Notes: generated from the sequence alone by a model not told the origin. A stretch of DNA of 64,000 nt from Pandoraea terrigena (GCF_902459705.1 NZ_CABPRU010000010.1:62001-126000); one strand, 5' to 3'. Positions 26,535-36,614 are shown, counted from the stretch's first letter. Program-made: numbers and translations.

Positions 26535-28610
26535 ATGCGATGGGTAACGTCCTTGAAATGGCTGGCGATCACGATGGTCGCCATCGTGCTGGCATTCGCG
26601 GCGTTCATCACGTGGTTTGACTGGAACTACGCCCGGCCCTTCATCAACCGGGAAGTGAGCACCGCGACTGGTCGTCCGTTCGACATCCGGGGCGACCTCT
26701 CGCTGCACTGGCTGGCGCCGAACGCCAAGGCCCCGGGACTGGGGCGCTGGCTACCGCGGCCTCGCCTGATCGCGAATGATATCGTGTTAGGCAACGTTGC
26801 GTGGAGCCAGACGCCGAACATGATCACGGTGGGCCAACTCACGTTCTCCCTCGAATGGCTGCCGCTGCTCGACAAGCGCGTGGTATTGCCTGAAGTCACC
26901 CTGTCCGCGCCGAAGGTGGTCATCGAGCAGCGGTCCGACGGGCAGAACAACTGGACCTTCGCGAAGGGCGACGGCAAACCGTCGCCGTGGACACTGCGCA
27001 TCGGCCGGCTGCTGCTCGAAGACGGCGCGGTACACGTCAATCTCGTGCCCCAGCAACTCGATCTGCAAGCGAACATCGCCACCATCGACGCCCAGGCGCC
27101 TTACGGCATCGGCCTCTCGCTCAAGGGCACTTTCCGCAAGGTCGCCGTCTCCGGCAAGGCCCGCGCGGGCGACGTGCTCTCGCTCGAAGATACCGGCGAT
27201 CCCTATCCGCTCGATGCCGATGTCCGTATCGGGCGCACGCAGATCGCCGCCAACGGCACGTTCACGAATCCGGCCACGCTCTCCGCGCTCGACATGCACC
27301 TGCGCCTGTCCGGACCGACGATGGCCGACCTGTATCCGATCACCGGCGTGCTGCTGCCGCAAACCCCGGCTTACGAGACCAACGGCCATCTGCTGCATAC
27401 GGCCGGCGTATGGCGCTACGAGCGCTTCCAGGGCAAGGTCGGCCAGAGCGATCTGTCCGGCACGCTGGTCTTTCGTCAGCGGCAGCCGCGCAACATCCTG
27501 CAGGGTGCCGTTGTGTCGAATCAGTTGCGGCTGGTCGATCTCGGTCCGGTCATCGGCACACGGAACCCTTCCGGCGGAGGCGATCTGACGGGCAAGCCGA
27601 AAGCGCCGCCGTCCGGCAAGGTACTGCCGGTCGATCCGTTCAAGACCGATCGCTGGCGTGCCATCGACGCCGACGTACAGTTCACCGGCCGCAAGATCAT
27701 CAAGGACAAGCGTCTGCCGATCGACAACCTCGTCACCCATCTCGTGCTCGACGATGGCGTACTCTCGCTCCGCCCACTGGAATTCGGCGTCGCGGGCGGA
27801 CGCATCACGTCGACCCTCGTACTCGATGGGCAGACCGAGCCGATGAAGGTCGATTCGCAGGTCTCGCTGCGGCACCTGCAGATAAAGCAGTTGCTGCCCG
27901 ACGTCGACCTGATGAAGACAAGCGTGGGCGAAGTCAATGGCGATGCCGCGCTCACGGCGACCGGCAACTCGATTGCCGCGCTGGCCGGCTCGTCGAATGG
28001 CGAGATCAAGTCACTGATCGATCGCGGCTCGATGAGCAAGCTGATGCTGGAGTATCTGGGGCTCAACGTCGGCAATATCGTGCTGACCAAGCTCTTCGGC
28101 GACAAGCAGATCGAGATGCGGTGCGCGGCCGCGGACTTCGCGGTGCGCGACGGGGTCATGGACGCACGCACGTTCGTGATCGATACCGACGATACGAGCA
28201 TCGGCGTCACTGGACAGATCGATCTCAAGCGCGAGCACTTCAACCTGACCATCCGTCCCGAGCCAAAGCACTTCGGCCTCCTGTCCCTGCGCTCCCCGCT
28301 CTATGTGCGCGGCACCTTCCAGCATCCGGACGTCGGCGTCAATGTGCCAACGCTGATCGCCCGCGCCGGGGGCGCCATTGCGCTGGGCGTGCTCGCGCCG
28401 TACACCGCCCTCGTGCCGCTGCTGGAACTCGGCCCGGGCAAGGACAGCCCATGCGGCGAACTGCTCGCCCGCCTGCAGCGTCCGCCCAGCCGCCATCCGT
28501 CTGCGGTCAAGCCGGTGTCCGGTGCGAACGGCCACCCGGCCGGCGGCAAGCGCGACGCACGCACCTCGGCCACGGCCCCCGAGCTGGGGCCGGTGCGCGA
28601 CGCGCCGTGA
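26535..28610 (+). CDS. AsmA family protein
   Basis: Large membrane-anchored protein of about 691 residues. It begins with one transmembrane helix (LAITMVAIVLAFAAFITWF, about 9-28) and then a long periplasmic part starting with FDWNYARPFINREVSTATGRPFDIRGDLSL, the AsmA N-terminal domain. AsmA-like proteins form bridge-like beta structures proposed to carry phospholipids across the periplasm or to influence outer-membrane assembly. Two adjacent ATGs (26532 and 26535) are possible starts; the second is listed. The end of the protein is a basic, Pro/Ala-rich tail without homology. Confidence 0.85.
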   Translation: MRWVTSLKWLAITMVAIVLAFAAFITWFDWNYARPFINREVSTATGRPFDIRGDLSLHWLAPNAKAPGLGRWLPRPRLIANDIVLGNVAWSQTPNMITVGQLTFSLEWLPLLDKRVVLPEVTLSAPKVVIEQRSDGQNNWTFAKGDGKPSPWTLRIGRLLLEDGAVHVNLVPQQLDLQANIATIDAQAPYGIGLSLKGTFRKVAVSGKARAGDVLSLEDTGDPYPLDADVRIGRTQIAANGTFTNPATLSALDMHLRLSGPTMADLYPITGVLLPQTPAYETNGHLLHTAGVWRYERFQGKVGQSDLSGTLVFRQRQPRNILQGAVVSNQLRLVDLGPVIGTRNPSGGGDLTGKPKAPPSGKVLPVDPFKTDRWRAIDADVQFTGRKIIKDKRLPIDNLVTHLVLDDGVLSLRPLEFGVAGGRITSTLVLDGQTEPMKVDSQVSLRHLQIKQLLPDVDLMKTSVGEVNGDAALTATGNSIAALAGSSNGEIKSLIDRGSMSKLMLEYLGLNVGNIVLTKLFGDKQIEMRCAAADFAVRDGVMDARTFVIDTDDTSIGVTGQIDLKREHFNLTIRPEPKHFGLLSLRSPLYVRGTFQHPDVGVNVPTLIARAGGAIALGVLAPYTALVPLLELGPGKDSPCGELLARLQRPPSRHPSAVKPVSGANGHPAGGKRDARTSATAPELGPVRDAP

Positions 28611-28903
28611 GCCTGCCCGGCCCGCCGACCTCGATCACAAACGCCTCGCAGCGCCGAAGCAATGCCCATGCCAGTCCGAGGGATTTGTCGCCGCCACGCC
28701 ACGCCATGTCGCCCATAACCGCGCCGGCGGTATAAATTGCTTCACTCCTTAAATATCAAGCACATGCCGTGAGATGCCCATCCCACGGCACATTCGGCGG
28801 ATTGACGGGAAGGCAACGTGGCAAATCGTCACTTGCGCACATTCAGCGACTCTTCGCTATACTGTGTCGCAACCCCAACCGCAACAGACCGAACCCGTTC
28901 GTC

Positions 28904-29551
28904 GTGACCCAGACGCTATCTCTCACGGACCTGCGCAAAAATTACGCACTCGGCTCACTTTCCGAAGCCGATGCGGCGCCCAGTCCGTTCGATCAATTCC
29001 GACGCTGGTTCGAGCAAGCGCTCGCGGCCCAACTGCCCGAGCCGAATGCCATGACGCTCGCCACCGTCACGCCCGACGGCCGCCCAGACGCACGCATCGT
29101 GCTCATCAAGGGCGCGGACGAGAACGGGTTCACGTTCTTCACCAATTACGCGTCGCGCAAGGGCCGGGAGCTGGCAGCCACGCCGTACGGCTGCCTGCTG
29201 TTTCACTGGATCGAACTCGAGCGCCAGGTGCGCATCGAGGGACGTGTCGAGAAGGTGAGCGAAGCGGAAAGCGACGCCTATTACCATTCGCGCCCGGTGG
29301 GCTCTCGTCTGGGGGCATGGGCCTCGGCGCAAAGCACCGAAGTGGCGGATCGCAGCATCATCGAGCAACGCGAGGCGGAGTTCCGGCGCCAGTTCGGCGA
29401 CGCCCCGCCACGTCCGCCGCACTGGGGCGGATACCGGCTCGTGCCGGAGACGATTGAATTCTGGCAAGGGCGCGAGTCGCGCCTGCACGATCGCATCAAA
29501 TATTTCCAGCTTGCCGACGGGTCCTGGCGCGTGGCGCGCCTGTCCCCGTAA
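28904..29551 (+). CDS. pdxH: Pyridoxamine/pyridoxine 5'-phosphate oxidase
   Basis: FMN enzyme of 215 residues making pyridoxal 5'-phosphate from pyridoxine or pyridoxamine phosphate. A GTG start at 28904 gives [19 protein letters not shown], aligned with the PdxH N-terminus; the upstream open frame is not coding-like. Conserved elements: [64 protein letters not shown] and the C-terminal signature [12 protein letters not shown] with RVARLSP at the end. The 294 bases upstream hold nothing recognised apart from its presumed promoter. Confidence 0.95.
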   Translation: MTQTLSLTDLRKNYALGSLSEADAAPSPFDQFRRWFEQALAAQLPEPNAMTLATVTPDGRPDARIVLIKGADENGFTFFTNYASRKGRELAATPYGCLLFHWIELERQVRIEGRVEKVSEAESDAYYHSRPVGSRLGAWASAQSTEVADRSIIEQREAEFRRQFGDAPPRPPHWGGYRLVPETIEFWQGRESRLHDRIKYFQLADGSWRVARLSP

Positions 29552-29664
29552 TCGTGATGTCGGCGACGCCGACGCGGTACGCCTGCCTGCCCGTTTGACG
29601 AGGGGACGTCACCGTGCCGCGCGGTACGGATTGAAGTTTTTTTGGTGACACTTGGAGCATATCC

Positions 29665-30876
29665 ATGTTGTGGGAGAAAAAACTCGAAAACTGGGTCAGC
29701 GGCGTCAAGACATCCTCCAACCTGCCGATCCGCCTCGCGCTCTGGAATGGACAGCACTACGATTTCGGCGCGTTCGACAACCCCAGCGTAACGTTACGTA
29801 TCAATGGCCCTGCGGCCATGACCCGGCTGCTGAGTCCCAGCCTCGACAATCTCGGCGAGGCCTACGTGAAGGGCGAGATCGACGTCGAGGGCAAGCTCGT
29901 CGACGTGATCGACATGAGTTACGCGCTCGCCGGCAGCAGCCTCACGACGCTCGGCCCGCTCGAGCGCGCAGTACGTCACTTCAACCACAGCAAGAAGTCC
30001 GACAAACGCTCGATCGAGTTCCACTACGACGTATCGAACGAGTTCTACCAGCTCTGGCTGGACAAGAACATGGTCTATTCGTGTGCCTATTTCGAGAATG
30101 GCAACGAAGACCTCGACACGGCGCAAGAGAAGAAAATCGATCACATCCTCACCAAGATCCAGTTGCAGCCCGGGCAGACGCTGCTGGATATCGGCTGCGG
30201 CTGGGGCGCCCTGGTGATTCGTGCCGCGCAGAAATTCGGCGCGAAGTGTATCGGCGTCACGCTCTCGCAGAATCAGTTCGCGCTGGCCACCGAACGGGTC
30301 AGGAAGCTCGGCCTGACGGATCGGATCGAGATCCGCATCCAGGATTACCGTGACGTGGAGGGTCAGTTCGACCGCATCACGAGTGTGGGGATGTTCGAGC
30401 ACGTTGGGCGCAAGCACCTGAAAGATTACTTCGCCAAGATGGCGTCGTTGCTCAAGGATGACGGCGTCGCCATGAACCACGGCATCACGTCGACCGATCC
30501 GGATAGCGGCGAAACCGCGATGGGCGGTGGCGACTTCATCGACAAGTACGTGTTCCCGAACGGCGAGCTGCCGCACATCAGCCTTGCGCTCGAGTCGATG
30601 CAGCGCGGCGGACTCGAAGCGAGCGATGTGGAAAGCCTGCGCCGCCATTACGCGCGCACGCTGGCGCTCTGGTCCGAACGCTTTGAAGCGCACGCGCCGC
30701 GCCTGCGCGAACTGGCGGGCGAAGAGCGCTTTCGCGTCTGGCGCGTGTATCTGGCGGGCTGCGCGTATGCGTTCGAGCACGATCACGTCTCGCTCTATCA
30801 GGTGGTCTGCCGCAAGGCCGGCCAGTCCGCCACGCGCCTGCCCTGGTCGCGCCGTTACATGTATGAGAATCGATGA
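29665..30876 (+). CDS. cfa: Cyclopropane-fatty-acyl-phospholipid synthase
   Basis: SAM-dependent methyltransferase of 403 residues that turns cis double bonds of membrane phospholipids into cyclopropane rings, a change linked to acid and stationary-phase stress. The N-terminal lipid-binding domain (about 1-105) is followed by IEFHYDVSNEFYQLWLD, KNMVYSCAYF, SAM motif I LLDIGCGWGALVIRAA, and SVGMFEHVGRKHLKDYF. TTGGAG precedes the ATG. The stop overlaps the start of the DUF72 gene by four bases (ATGA), so the two are translated together. Confidence 0.94.
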   Translation: MLWEKKLENWVSGVKTSSNLPIRLALWNGQHYDFGAFDNPSVTLRINGPAAMTRLLSPSLDNLGEAYVKGEIDVEGKLVDVIDMSYALAGSSLTTLGPLERAVRHFNHSKKSDKRSIEFHYDVSNEFYQLWLDKNMVYSCAYFENGNEDLDTAQEKKIDHILTKIQLQPGQTLLDIGCGWGALVIRAAQKFGAKCIGVTLSQNQFALATERVRKLGLTDRIEIRIQDYRDVEGQFDRITSVGMFEHVGRKHLKDYFAKMASLLKDDGVAMNHGITSTDPDSGETAMGGGDFIDKYVFPNGELPHISLALESMQRGGLEASDVESLRRHYARTLALWSERFEAHAPRLRELAGEERFRVWRVYLAGCAYAFEHDHVSLYQVVCRKAGQSATRLPWSRRYMYENR

Positions 30877-32018
30877 GCCAGTTCGACCTGTTTGGCACGG
30901 CGCCTGACGCCCCCCCGACAGGCGGACGTGCCAGGCGGGTCGATGGCAACGACACCGTTGCGCCGACGAGCCACGCCCCTCGCGCAAGCCAAACGCGCCG
31001 CGGCGGCGTCGGTGCCGCCGCCGTTTCCCGCGCCGTGCAGACGTTGGGCGAACGGCTGCCCGGCCCGATTCGCCTGGGCACTTCGTCTTGGTCGTTCCCG
31101 GGCTGGAAAGGCATCGTCTGGGACGACGACTACAGCGACACCAAGCTCTCGCGTCAGGGACTCGCCGCGTACGCGAGCCACCCGGTGCTGCGTTGCGTGG
31201 GGATCGACCGGTCGTTCTATAAGCCGATGTCGATCGTCGAGTATCAGAAGTACGCGCAGCAGGTGCCGGAGAACTTCCGTTTCCTCGTCAAGGCGCCGAG
31301 CGTTGTGACCGACGCACGCGTGCGCGGAGAAAAAGGCGAAGGCCTGGGCGCGAACCCCTGCTTTCTCGACGCGCGAATCGCCACCGAGCAATTCGTGACC
31401 CCGTGCCTGACCGGGCTCGGGCCGAAGGCGGGCGTGCTGGTATTCCAAGTGTCGCCCTTGCCGTTGGAACTGCTGCGCGATATTCCCGCCCTGATTCTCC
31501 GTATTGAAGCGTTCTTCGCCGCACTGCCGCCGCTGCCGCCGGGCGAGACGGCGCCGTCCACGCCTGAAGGCCCCGCCGACCCGGGGCCATGCTACGCGCT
31601 GGAAATTCGCGATGGCGCGTTGCTCACGCCGCGTCTGATGCGGTCGCTCGGGCAGTTGGGGGTGCGCTATTGCGTCGGCCTGCACGCGCGGATGCCCCAT
31701 GTGGAGCGTCAGGCCGCGGCGCTGGCCATGCTCGACGAAGCGAGCGCCGGGCCACTCGTAGTTCGCTGGAATTTGAACAGCGCCCATCACTACGAGCAAG
31801 CCAAGGCGAAATATGCGCCGTTCGACAAGATCGTCGATCCCGACCCGGCAACGCGCGACGTACTGGCCGCGCTGGCCGCGCACTACGCCCTCGCCGGCCA
31901 ACCCGTCTACGTGATCGTCAACAACAAGGCCGAAGGCTCGTCGCCGCTGTCGTGCCACGCGTTGGCCGAACGCATCGTCGAGTTGTCGCCGACGACGTCG
32001 CTCGCCAGTGCGGCGTGA
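30873..32018 (+). CDS. DUF72 domain-containing protein
   Basis: Protein of 381 residues with the DUF72 TIM-barrel-like domain (about 65-370). The domain begins IRLGTSSWSFPGWKGIVW, with FRFLVKAPSVVTDARV in the middle and GQPVYVIVNNKAEGSSPLSC at the C-terminal end. The first 60 residues are a low-complexity Ala/Pro/Arg linker, and the whole protein is longer than most DUF72 proteins (about 240-300). The biochemical role of the family is not established. Coupling to cfa by an ATGA overlap suggests a link to lipid modification or the same stress response. Confidence 0.85.
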   Translation: MSQFDLFGTAPDAPPTGGRARRVDGNDTVAPTSHAPRASQTRRGGVGAAAVSRAVQTLGERLPGPIRLGTSSWSFPGWKGIVWDDDYSDTKLSRQGLAAYASHPVLRCVGIDRSFYKPMSIVEYQKYAQQVPENFRFLVKAPSVVTDARVRGEKGEGLGANPCFLDARIATEQFVTPCLTGLGPKAGVLVFQVSPLPLELLRDIPALILRIEAFFAALPPLPPGETAPSTPEGPADPGPCYALEIRDGALLTPRLMRSLGQLGVRYCVGLHARMPHVERQAAALAMLDEASAGPLVVRWNLNSAHHYEQAKAKYAPFDKIVDPDPATRDVLAALAAHYALAGQPVYVIVNNKAEGSSPLSCHALAERIVELSPTTSLASAA

Positions 32019-32087
32019 CGCCGGCCTGCCCGACGCGATGACGCGACGCCAGGCACGCGGCACCTGGCGCGCGCCCCTCAAAAACGA

Positions 32088-32128
32088 CGATGGCCCGAGC
32101 CGGCATCTGCACCAGACTCGGGCCATCG
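32088..32128. terminator. Terminator between DUF72 gene and fabV
   Basis: A 12-bp perfect stem (CGATGGCCCGAG and its complement, 32088-32099 and 32117-32128) lies between two convergent genes. On the minus strand it is followed by TTTTTGAGG, so it fits best as the fabV terminator but may serve both. Confidence 0.7.
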
Positions 32129-32194
32129 TGATTGCGCTGCGACGTTGCCGGACGCCTGCGGAAGTCCTTGAGCGGCCTTGGACGCCCTGACGCT

Positions 32195-33388
32195 TTACGC
32201 CACGAGATGCGGAATCGACACGTCCGGATTCACATCGGCCTCGTAATCCACACCGTCGATCTCGAATCCGAACAAGCGCAGGAATTCATGCTTGTAGCCC
32301 GCGAAGTCCGTCAGGTCGTACAGGTTCTCGTCGGTCACCTTGTCCCACAGTGCCGCGACTTCGCTTTGCACGTCGGGGGAAAGCTCCTTCTGGTCGGTGC
32401 GTACACGGCCTTCATCGTCAAGCTTCGGCGTTGCGCCATACAGGCTGTCCTTGTACAGGCCGTAGATCTGCTCGATGCAACCTTCGTGCGTGCCCTTGGC
32501 CTTCATTACCTTGAACAGCAGCGAGAGGTAGAGCGGCATCATCGGGATGGCCGAGCTGGCCTGCGTGACCAGCGCCTTGAGCACGGCCACGCGGGCGTCG
32601 CCGCCACTGGCCGCGAGTTTGGCGCGAATGTCCAGCACCTTCTCGTCCAGATCCTTCTTGGCAGCGCCGATGGACCCATTCCAGTAGATGTCGTGCGTGA
32701 GCTTCTCACCCAGATAAGTGAACGCCGTCGTCTTGGCGCCCGGGGCGAGCACGCCTGCCTCGGCAAGCGCGTCGGTCCACATCTGCCAGTCTTCGCCGCC
32801 CATCACGGCCACCGTGTTGTCGATTTCTTCTTGCGTGGCCGGCTCGAACACCGAGGCCTTGACGACCTCCTTGTCGGTATCCAGGCCACGCAGCGTCACC
32901 GACTTGCCCACCGGCTTGAGCACCGAACTGAACACCTGCCCCGTTTCCGGATGCGTGCGGCGCGGCGCGGCCAGGCTATACACGACCAGATCGACCTGAC
33001 CGAGATCTTGCTTGATCGTCTCGATGGTCTTGGCCTTGATTTCCTTGGAGAAGGCGTCGCCGTTGATGCTCTTCGCGTAAAGCCCCTTCTCGGTGGCGAA
33101 CTTGTCGAAGGCTGCCGTGTTGTACCAACCCGGCGTGCCCGGCTTGGTCTCGCTGCCCGCGCGCTCGAAGAACACGCCCAGCGTTGCAGCGTCGCTGCCG
33201 AAAGCGGCGGTAATGCGCGCAGCCAGGCCGTAGCCGGTCGACGCACCGATCACGAGCACCCGCTTCGGACCGTTCGCAATCGCGCCTTGCGCCTGCACAT
33301 AGGCGATCTGTTGCTTGACGTTGGCTTCGCAGCCGACAGGGTGGGTGGTGACGCAGATGAAGCCGCGCACGCGTGGCTTGATGATCAT
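32195..33388 (-). CDS. fabV: Trans-2-enoyl-ACP/CoA reductase FabV
   Basis: NADH-dependent enoyl reductase of 397 residues for the last step of fatty-acid elongation. It starts [20 protein letters not shown] and has the cofactor loop [16 protein letters not shown] (about 45-59). The active site Tyr-X8-Lys is present as Tyr235 and Lys244 ([11 protein letters not shown]), the wider spacing that separates FabV from FabI. FabV enzymes are generally insensitive to triclosan. The frame opens at 33493, but ATG 33388 starts the conserved region exactly. Confidence 0.96.
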   Translation of the reverse strand: MIIKPRVRGFICVTTHPVGCEANVKQQIAYVQAQGAIANGPKRVLVIGASTGYGLAARITAAFGSDAATLGVFFERAGSETKPGTPGWYNTAAFDKFATEKGLYAKSINGDAFSKEIKAKTIETIKQDLGQVDLVVYSLAAPRRTHPETGQVFSSVLKPVGKSVTLRGLDTDKEVVKASVFEPATQEEIDNTVAVMGGEDWQMWTDALAEAGVLAPGAKTTAFTYLGEKLTHDIYWNGSIGAAKKDLDEKVLDIRAKLAASGGDARVAVLKALVTQASSAIPMMPLYLSLLFKVMKAKGTHEGCIEQIYGLYKDSLYGATPKLDDEGRVRTDQKELSPDVQSEVAALWDKVTDENLYDLTDFAGYKHEFLRLFGFEIDGVDYEADVNPDVSIPHLVA

Positions 33389-33556
33389 GGAAACCTCATT
33401 CACAAAAATCGGAGATGCCGGCTCACCCGGCAAACACCGCGCATTGTAAACGAGGTCGGGACCGACCCGGCATTTTGACGGACGCTCTCTCACCCCGTGC
33501 TTTGGTATTCAGACGCACGGCGCCGCCCGATCGGACAACGCCGGTCCGTTCTCGGC

Positions 33557-35131
33557 TTATTCGGGCGCCACTACGGCCGAACGATCGCGTCGCTTGGGAA
33601 ACTGAATCTGCCGAATGCGGCGCACCAGCACTGCGGCAGCAATCGCCGCGATACCCGTGAGCAGCACCCCCGCATGGACGGCATTCACAAGCGTCTGGCG
33701 GGCGGTTTCGACCAGCGGCATGCCGTCGATCCCCATGGCCCGCAGATCGGTCAACAGGTCGGCGCGCAACGCCGGATCGATCAGGATGCGCGGGTCGAGC
33801 GCGCGCCCGACGGCGTGCGCCGCCGGCGTGCCGTCGTAGCCCGACACCACACCGGCCACCCCGTTGGCATACCAGTGATTGACGAGCGTGCCCACGATCG
33901 TCGTGCCAAGCATGCCGCCGACCATGCGCGTCGACTGCAACAGCGCAGTGGTGATGCCGAAACGTTCGCGCCCGGCAATCTCCTGCCCGAACACGTTCAT
34001 GTTGTTCAGGATGAAACCGATGCCGATACCCGCACAGCCCATCATCAGGGCGATCATGCCGTGAGACGTCACGCGATGGGACAGTCCCACGCCCGCGGAC
34101 GCAACCGCCAGCAGACAAAAGCCGAGCATCAGCATGTTGGTCGGACGTGACAGACGCACCACGATCGGCGTATTGATGAAGCTGCCCAGGGCAATACACG
34201 CGGCAAGCGGCGTCGCGATCAAGCCCGCGGCCTGCGGACTCAGACCGAAGCCGCCCTGCAACAGTAGCGGCGCGAAGAAGATCAGCGAGAACATCACGAA
34301 GCCGATCAGCACAGACAACGTGAAGAGCACCACGAGCTGGGGGTGACGAAACATGTCGAGCGGCACGATGGGATGGGTGGCAAGGCGTTCTGTGCGCAGC
34401 AACGCCCAGACGCCGATCGCCACGCCGACGATCAGCAGCCCATTCCCGAGCGATGCGCCGTGGGCCGGCAAGTTCTCGATGAGCACCTGGAAACCGCCAA
34501 GCACCACGGCGATCCACAGGGCACCGCGCCAGTCGACGCGAACGTCACCCCGGTGAACCGGCGCGAACTTGGGCAGGTATCGCCACACGAAATACAGCGC
34601 CGCCAGACCGACCGGCAGGTTCACGAAAAATGTCGAGCGCCAGCCGAAATGCTCGGAGAGCAGGCCACCCAGCGATGGACCCGCTGCCGTTCCGATGCCG
34701 TAGGCCGTGGTGATCACGACCTGCCAACGCACGCGCGAGCGGGCGTCGGGGAACAGATCGGGCACGGACGCGAAGGCGGTACCGACCATCATGCCGCCAC
34801 CGATCCCCTGCAACCCGCGGGCGAACACCAGGAAGGGCATGTTGGGGGCCAGGCCGCACAGCAGCGAGGCGGCGGTAAACGTCAGCACCGAGGCGATCAC
34901 GAACCGGCGACGGCCGAAGTAATCGCCGAGCCGCCCGAACACCGGCACGGTCACGACGGAGGCCAGCAGGTAAATGCTAGCGATCCAGGCGTAATACTCG
35001 AAACCCTTGAGTTCGGCAACGATGGACGGCAGTGCCGTACTGACGACGGTCTGGTCGAGAGCGACCAGCATGTTGACGAGCGCAATGCCAATCATGGCCA
35101 TCAACGCATCGCGAAAAGGCAGGGGGCGCAC
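33557..35131 (-). CDS. MFS drug efflux protein, DHA2 family (14 TM)
   Basis: Inner-membrane antiporter of 524 residues. It opens with a TM1 carrying LVNMLVALDQTVVSTALPSIVAEL, the DHA2 signature, and continues with ASVVTVPVFGRLGDYFGRRR (motif A), TAYGIGTAAGPSLGGLLSEHFGWRSTF (motif C) and about 14 hydrophobic segments. A GTG at 35131 is the listed start; ATG 35101 is an alternative ten codons in. No adaptor or regulator gene is next to it. Relatives confer resistance to various toxic organics; substrate unknown. Confidence 0.88.
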   Translation of the reverse strand: MRPLPFRDALMAMIGIALVNMLVALDQTVVSTALPSIVAELKGFEYYAWIASIYLLASVVTVPVFGRLGDYFGRRRFVIASVLTFTAASLLCGLAPNMPFLVFARGLQGIGGGMMVGTAFASVPDLFPDARSRVRWQVVITTAYGIGTAAGPSLGGLLSEHFGWRSTFFVNLPVGLAALYFVWRYLPKFAPVHRGDVRVDWRGALWIAVVLGGFQVLIENLPAHGASLGNGLLIVGVAIGVWALLRTERLATHPIVPLDMFRHPQLVVLFTLSVLIGFVMFSLIFFAPLLLQGGFGLSPQAAGLIATPLAACIALGSFINTPIVVRLSRPTNMLMLGFCLLAVASAGVGLSHRVTSHGMIALMMGCAGIGIGFILNNMNVFGQEIAGRERFGITTALLQSTRMVGGMLGTTIVGTLVNHWYANGVAGVVSGYDGTPAAHAVGRALDPRILIDPALRADLLTDLRAMGIDGMPLVETARQTLVNAVHAGVLLTGIAAIAAAVLVRRIRQIQFPKRRDRSAVVAPE

Positions 35132-35525
35132 AGCGGGCTACCTGAAGACGACATGGAGGGGAGTCGCCATTCTACGTGAAAAATAATGAACATATGAATG
35201 GTCAGGCACGGCGCGGGTTTCCGGGTCCTATTGCCCGCCATGCCCCGGTGGGCGGCGATCCGGCCATGCAAAACCGATGATGGCAGCGCGCTCCGAAAAC
35301 AATTCAACGGCAGACAGCGCCACCTTCACCATCACGGCAGTCGCCTCGGGGCACGTCGTCTCATCGGTATCGCCAGAACCAGGCATTGTCCGATACCCGT
35401 TTCGGACGCGCCTTTAGCCCAACGGCACGCGAGCCCGGCATCATGAAGGTGTCCCGGCTACCAAAGATCATTGACGATCCTCGCCGGACCTCATTCGCCG
35501 CAGGCCCCTATCAGGAGATACGCCC
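35132..35525. other. Intergenic region between DHA2 gene and a small unknown gene
   Basis: This 394-base stretch contains the promoter side of both divergent genes. Several short open frames were checked; none has a ribosome-binding site combined with a sensible protein. No repeat or RNA was identified. Confidence 0.5.
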
Positions 35526-35885
35526 ATGAACCCACGCCCCGCCTTCAAAGACGATCGACGCAGGCTGACGACACCGAGCGCGCCGACCACGATGGCGGCA
35601 CATAACAGGTCGCTCGCGACGGCCACGCGCCCCGCACTCCCCGCGCTCCCCGCTGCCTTGCCATTGACAGGGTACGTCGTCTGGTTCTACGTGAGCCTTA
35701 CCTATCTCGACATCCGCTTCGATCACGATCGCTTCGAAATCGTGACGCAGCAGGTGCCCCGCGCCAGCGACGCGTTCTACTTCGACAGCGTCGACGCCGC
35801 ATACGGGCATGCCGCCGAAGTGGACGAACCGTACGTGATCCTGGGCGCCGACGCGGCGGGCGCGCCCGCGCACATCGTCGGTTGA
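35526..35885 (+). CDS. Small hypothetical protein
   Basis: Not recognised. The ATG has AGGAGA eight bases upstream, so translation is credible. The 119-residue product has a basic, Pro/Ala-rich N-terminal part (about 1-45), one moderately hydrophobic stretch (LTGYVVWFYVSLTYLDI, about 47-63) and an acidic, well-mixed C-terminal part (FDHDRFEIVTQQVPRASDAFYFDSVDAAYGHAAEVDEPY). It contains no cysteine. It sits alone between the DHA2 transporter and msrA. An overlapping minus-strand frame exists but has no start signal. Confidence 0.55.
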   Translation: MNPRPAFKDDRRRLTTPSAPTTMAAHNRSLATATRPALPALPAALPLTGYVVWFYVSLTYLDIRFDHDRFEIVTQQVPRASDAFYFDSVDAAYGHAAEVDEPYVILGADAAGAPAHIVG

Positions 35886-35996
35886 GGCGCCCGGGTGCGT
35901 CGCCCGCCTGCGCGGTGGGTTCCGGCAGGCAAGGCACGCGACGACGTCACAATCCGCCGGCTGGTCCGCCCAGACTCCGCCCGGCAAATGCCCGGG

Positions 35997-36569
35997 TTAC
36001 GCCGCCGTCTTGAGCCGGCGCGCAAACTTCTCGCGGAATTTCTTGAGCTTCGGTGCCACGACATAAGCACAGTAGCTTTGATCGGGATGCTGGCGGAAGT
36101 AGTTCTGGTGATACGCTTCGGCCGGCCAGAACGTCTGCGCGGGCACCACTTGCGTGACGACCGGGTGCGCATAGGTCATCTCCGCCATCAATTCGGCGAT
36201 GAGATGTTCTGCCGCCGTTTTCTGCGCCTCGTCCTGGTAGAAGATGGCCGAGCGATATTGCGTGCCAATGTCGTTGCCCTGCCGATTGACGGTGGTCGGA
36301 TCGTGGATCTGGAAGAACACGATCAGCAGTTCCTCGAAGCTGACGACATCGGGATCGTAAGTCAGCCGCACCACTTCCGCGTGACCGGTTTCCCCCTCGC
36401 AGACCTGCTCGTAGGTCGGGTTGTCGACGTGACCGCCTTCATAGCCCGAGACCACGGACTTGACGCCGTCGAGCTGCTGGTAGCAGGCCTCGAGGCACCA
36501 GAAACAACCACCAGCCAGCGTGGCAACTTCCATATGGGTATTGCTCAGGGAGTTCGTCTGCTCTGTCAT
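35997..36569 (-). CDS. msrA: Peptide methionine-(S)-sulfoxide reductase
   Basis: Repair enzyme of 190 residues that reduces the S form of methionine sulfoxide in proteins and free methionine. The catalytic motif GGCFWCLEACY supplies Cys22 as nucleophile, with Cys25 and Cys29 nearby; SGYEGGHVDNPTYEQVCEGETGHAEVVRL and FFQIHDPTTVNRQGNDIGTQYRS are hallmark segments, and a further Cys in SYCAYV near the C-terminus may resolve the disulfide. Two adjacent ATG codons (36572, 36569) follow GAGG; the one with better spacing is used. No msrB is nearby. Confidence 0.96.
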   Translation of the reverse strand: MTEQTNSLSNTHMEVATLAGGCFWCLEACYQQLDGVKSVVSGYEGGHVDNPTYEQVCEGETGHAEVVRLTYDPDVVSFEELLIVFFQIHDPTTVNRQGNDIGTQYRSAIFYQDEAQKTAAEHLIAELMAEMTYAHPVVTQVVPAQTFWPAEAYHQNYFRQHPDQSYCAYVVAPKLKKFREKFARRLKTAA

Positions 36570-36614
36570 CATGACCTCGCTTGTCGACAATGATTTTGCG
36601 GCGGCGCACCAAAC

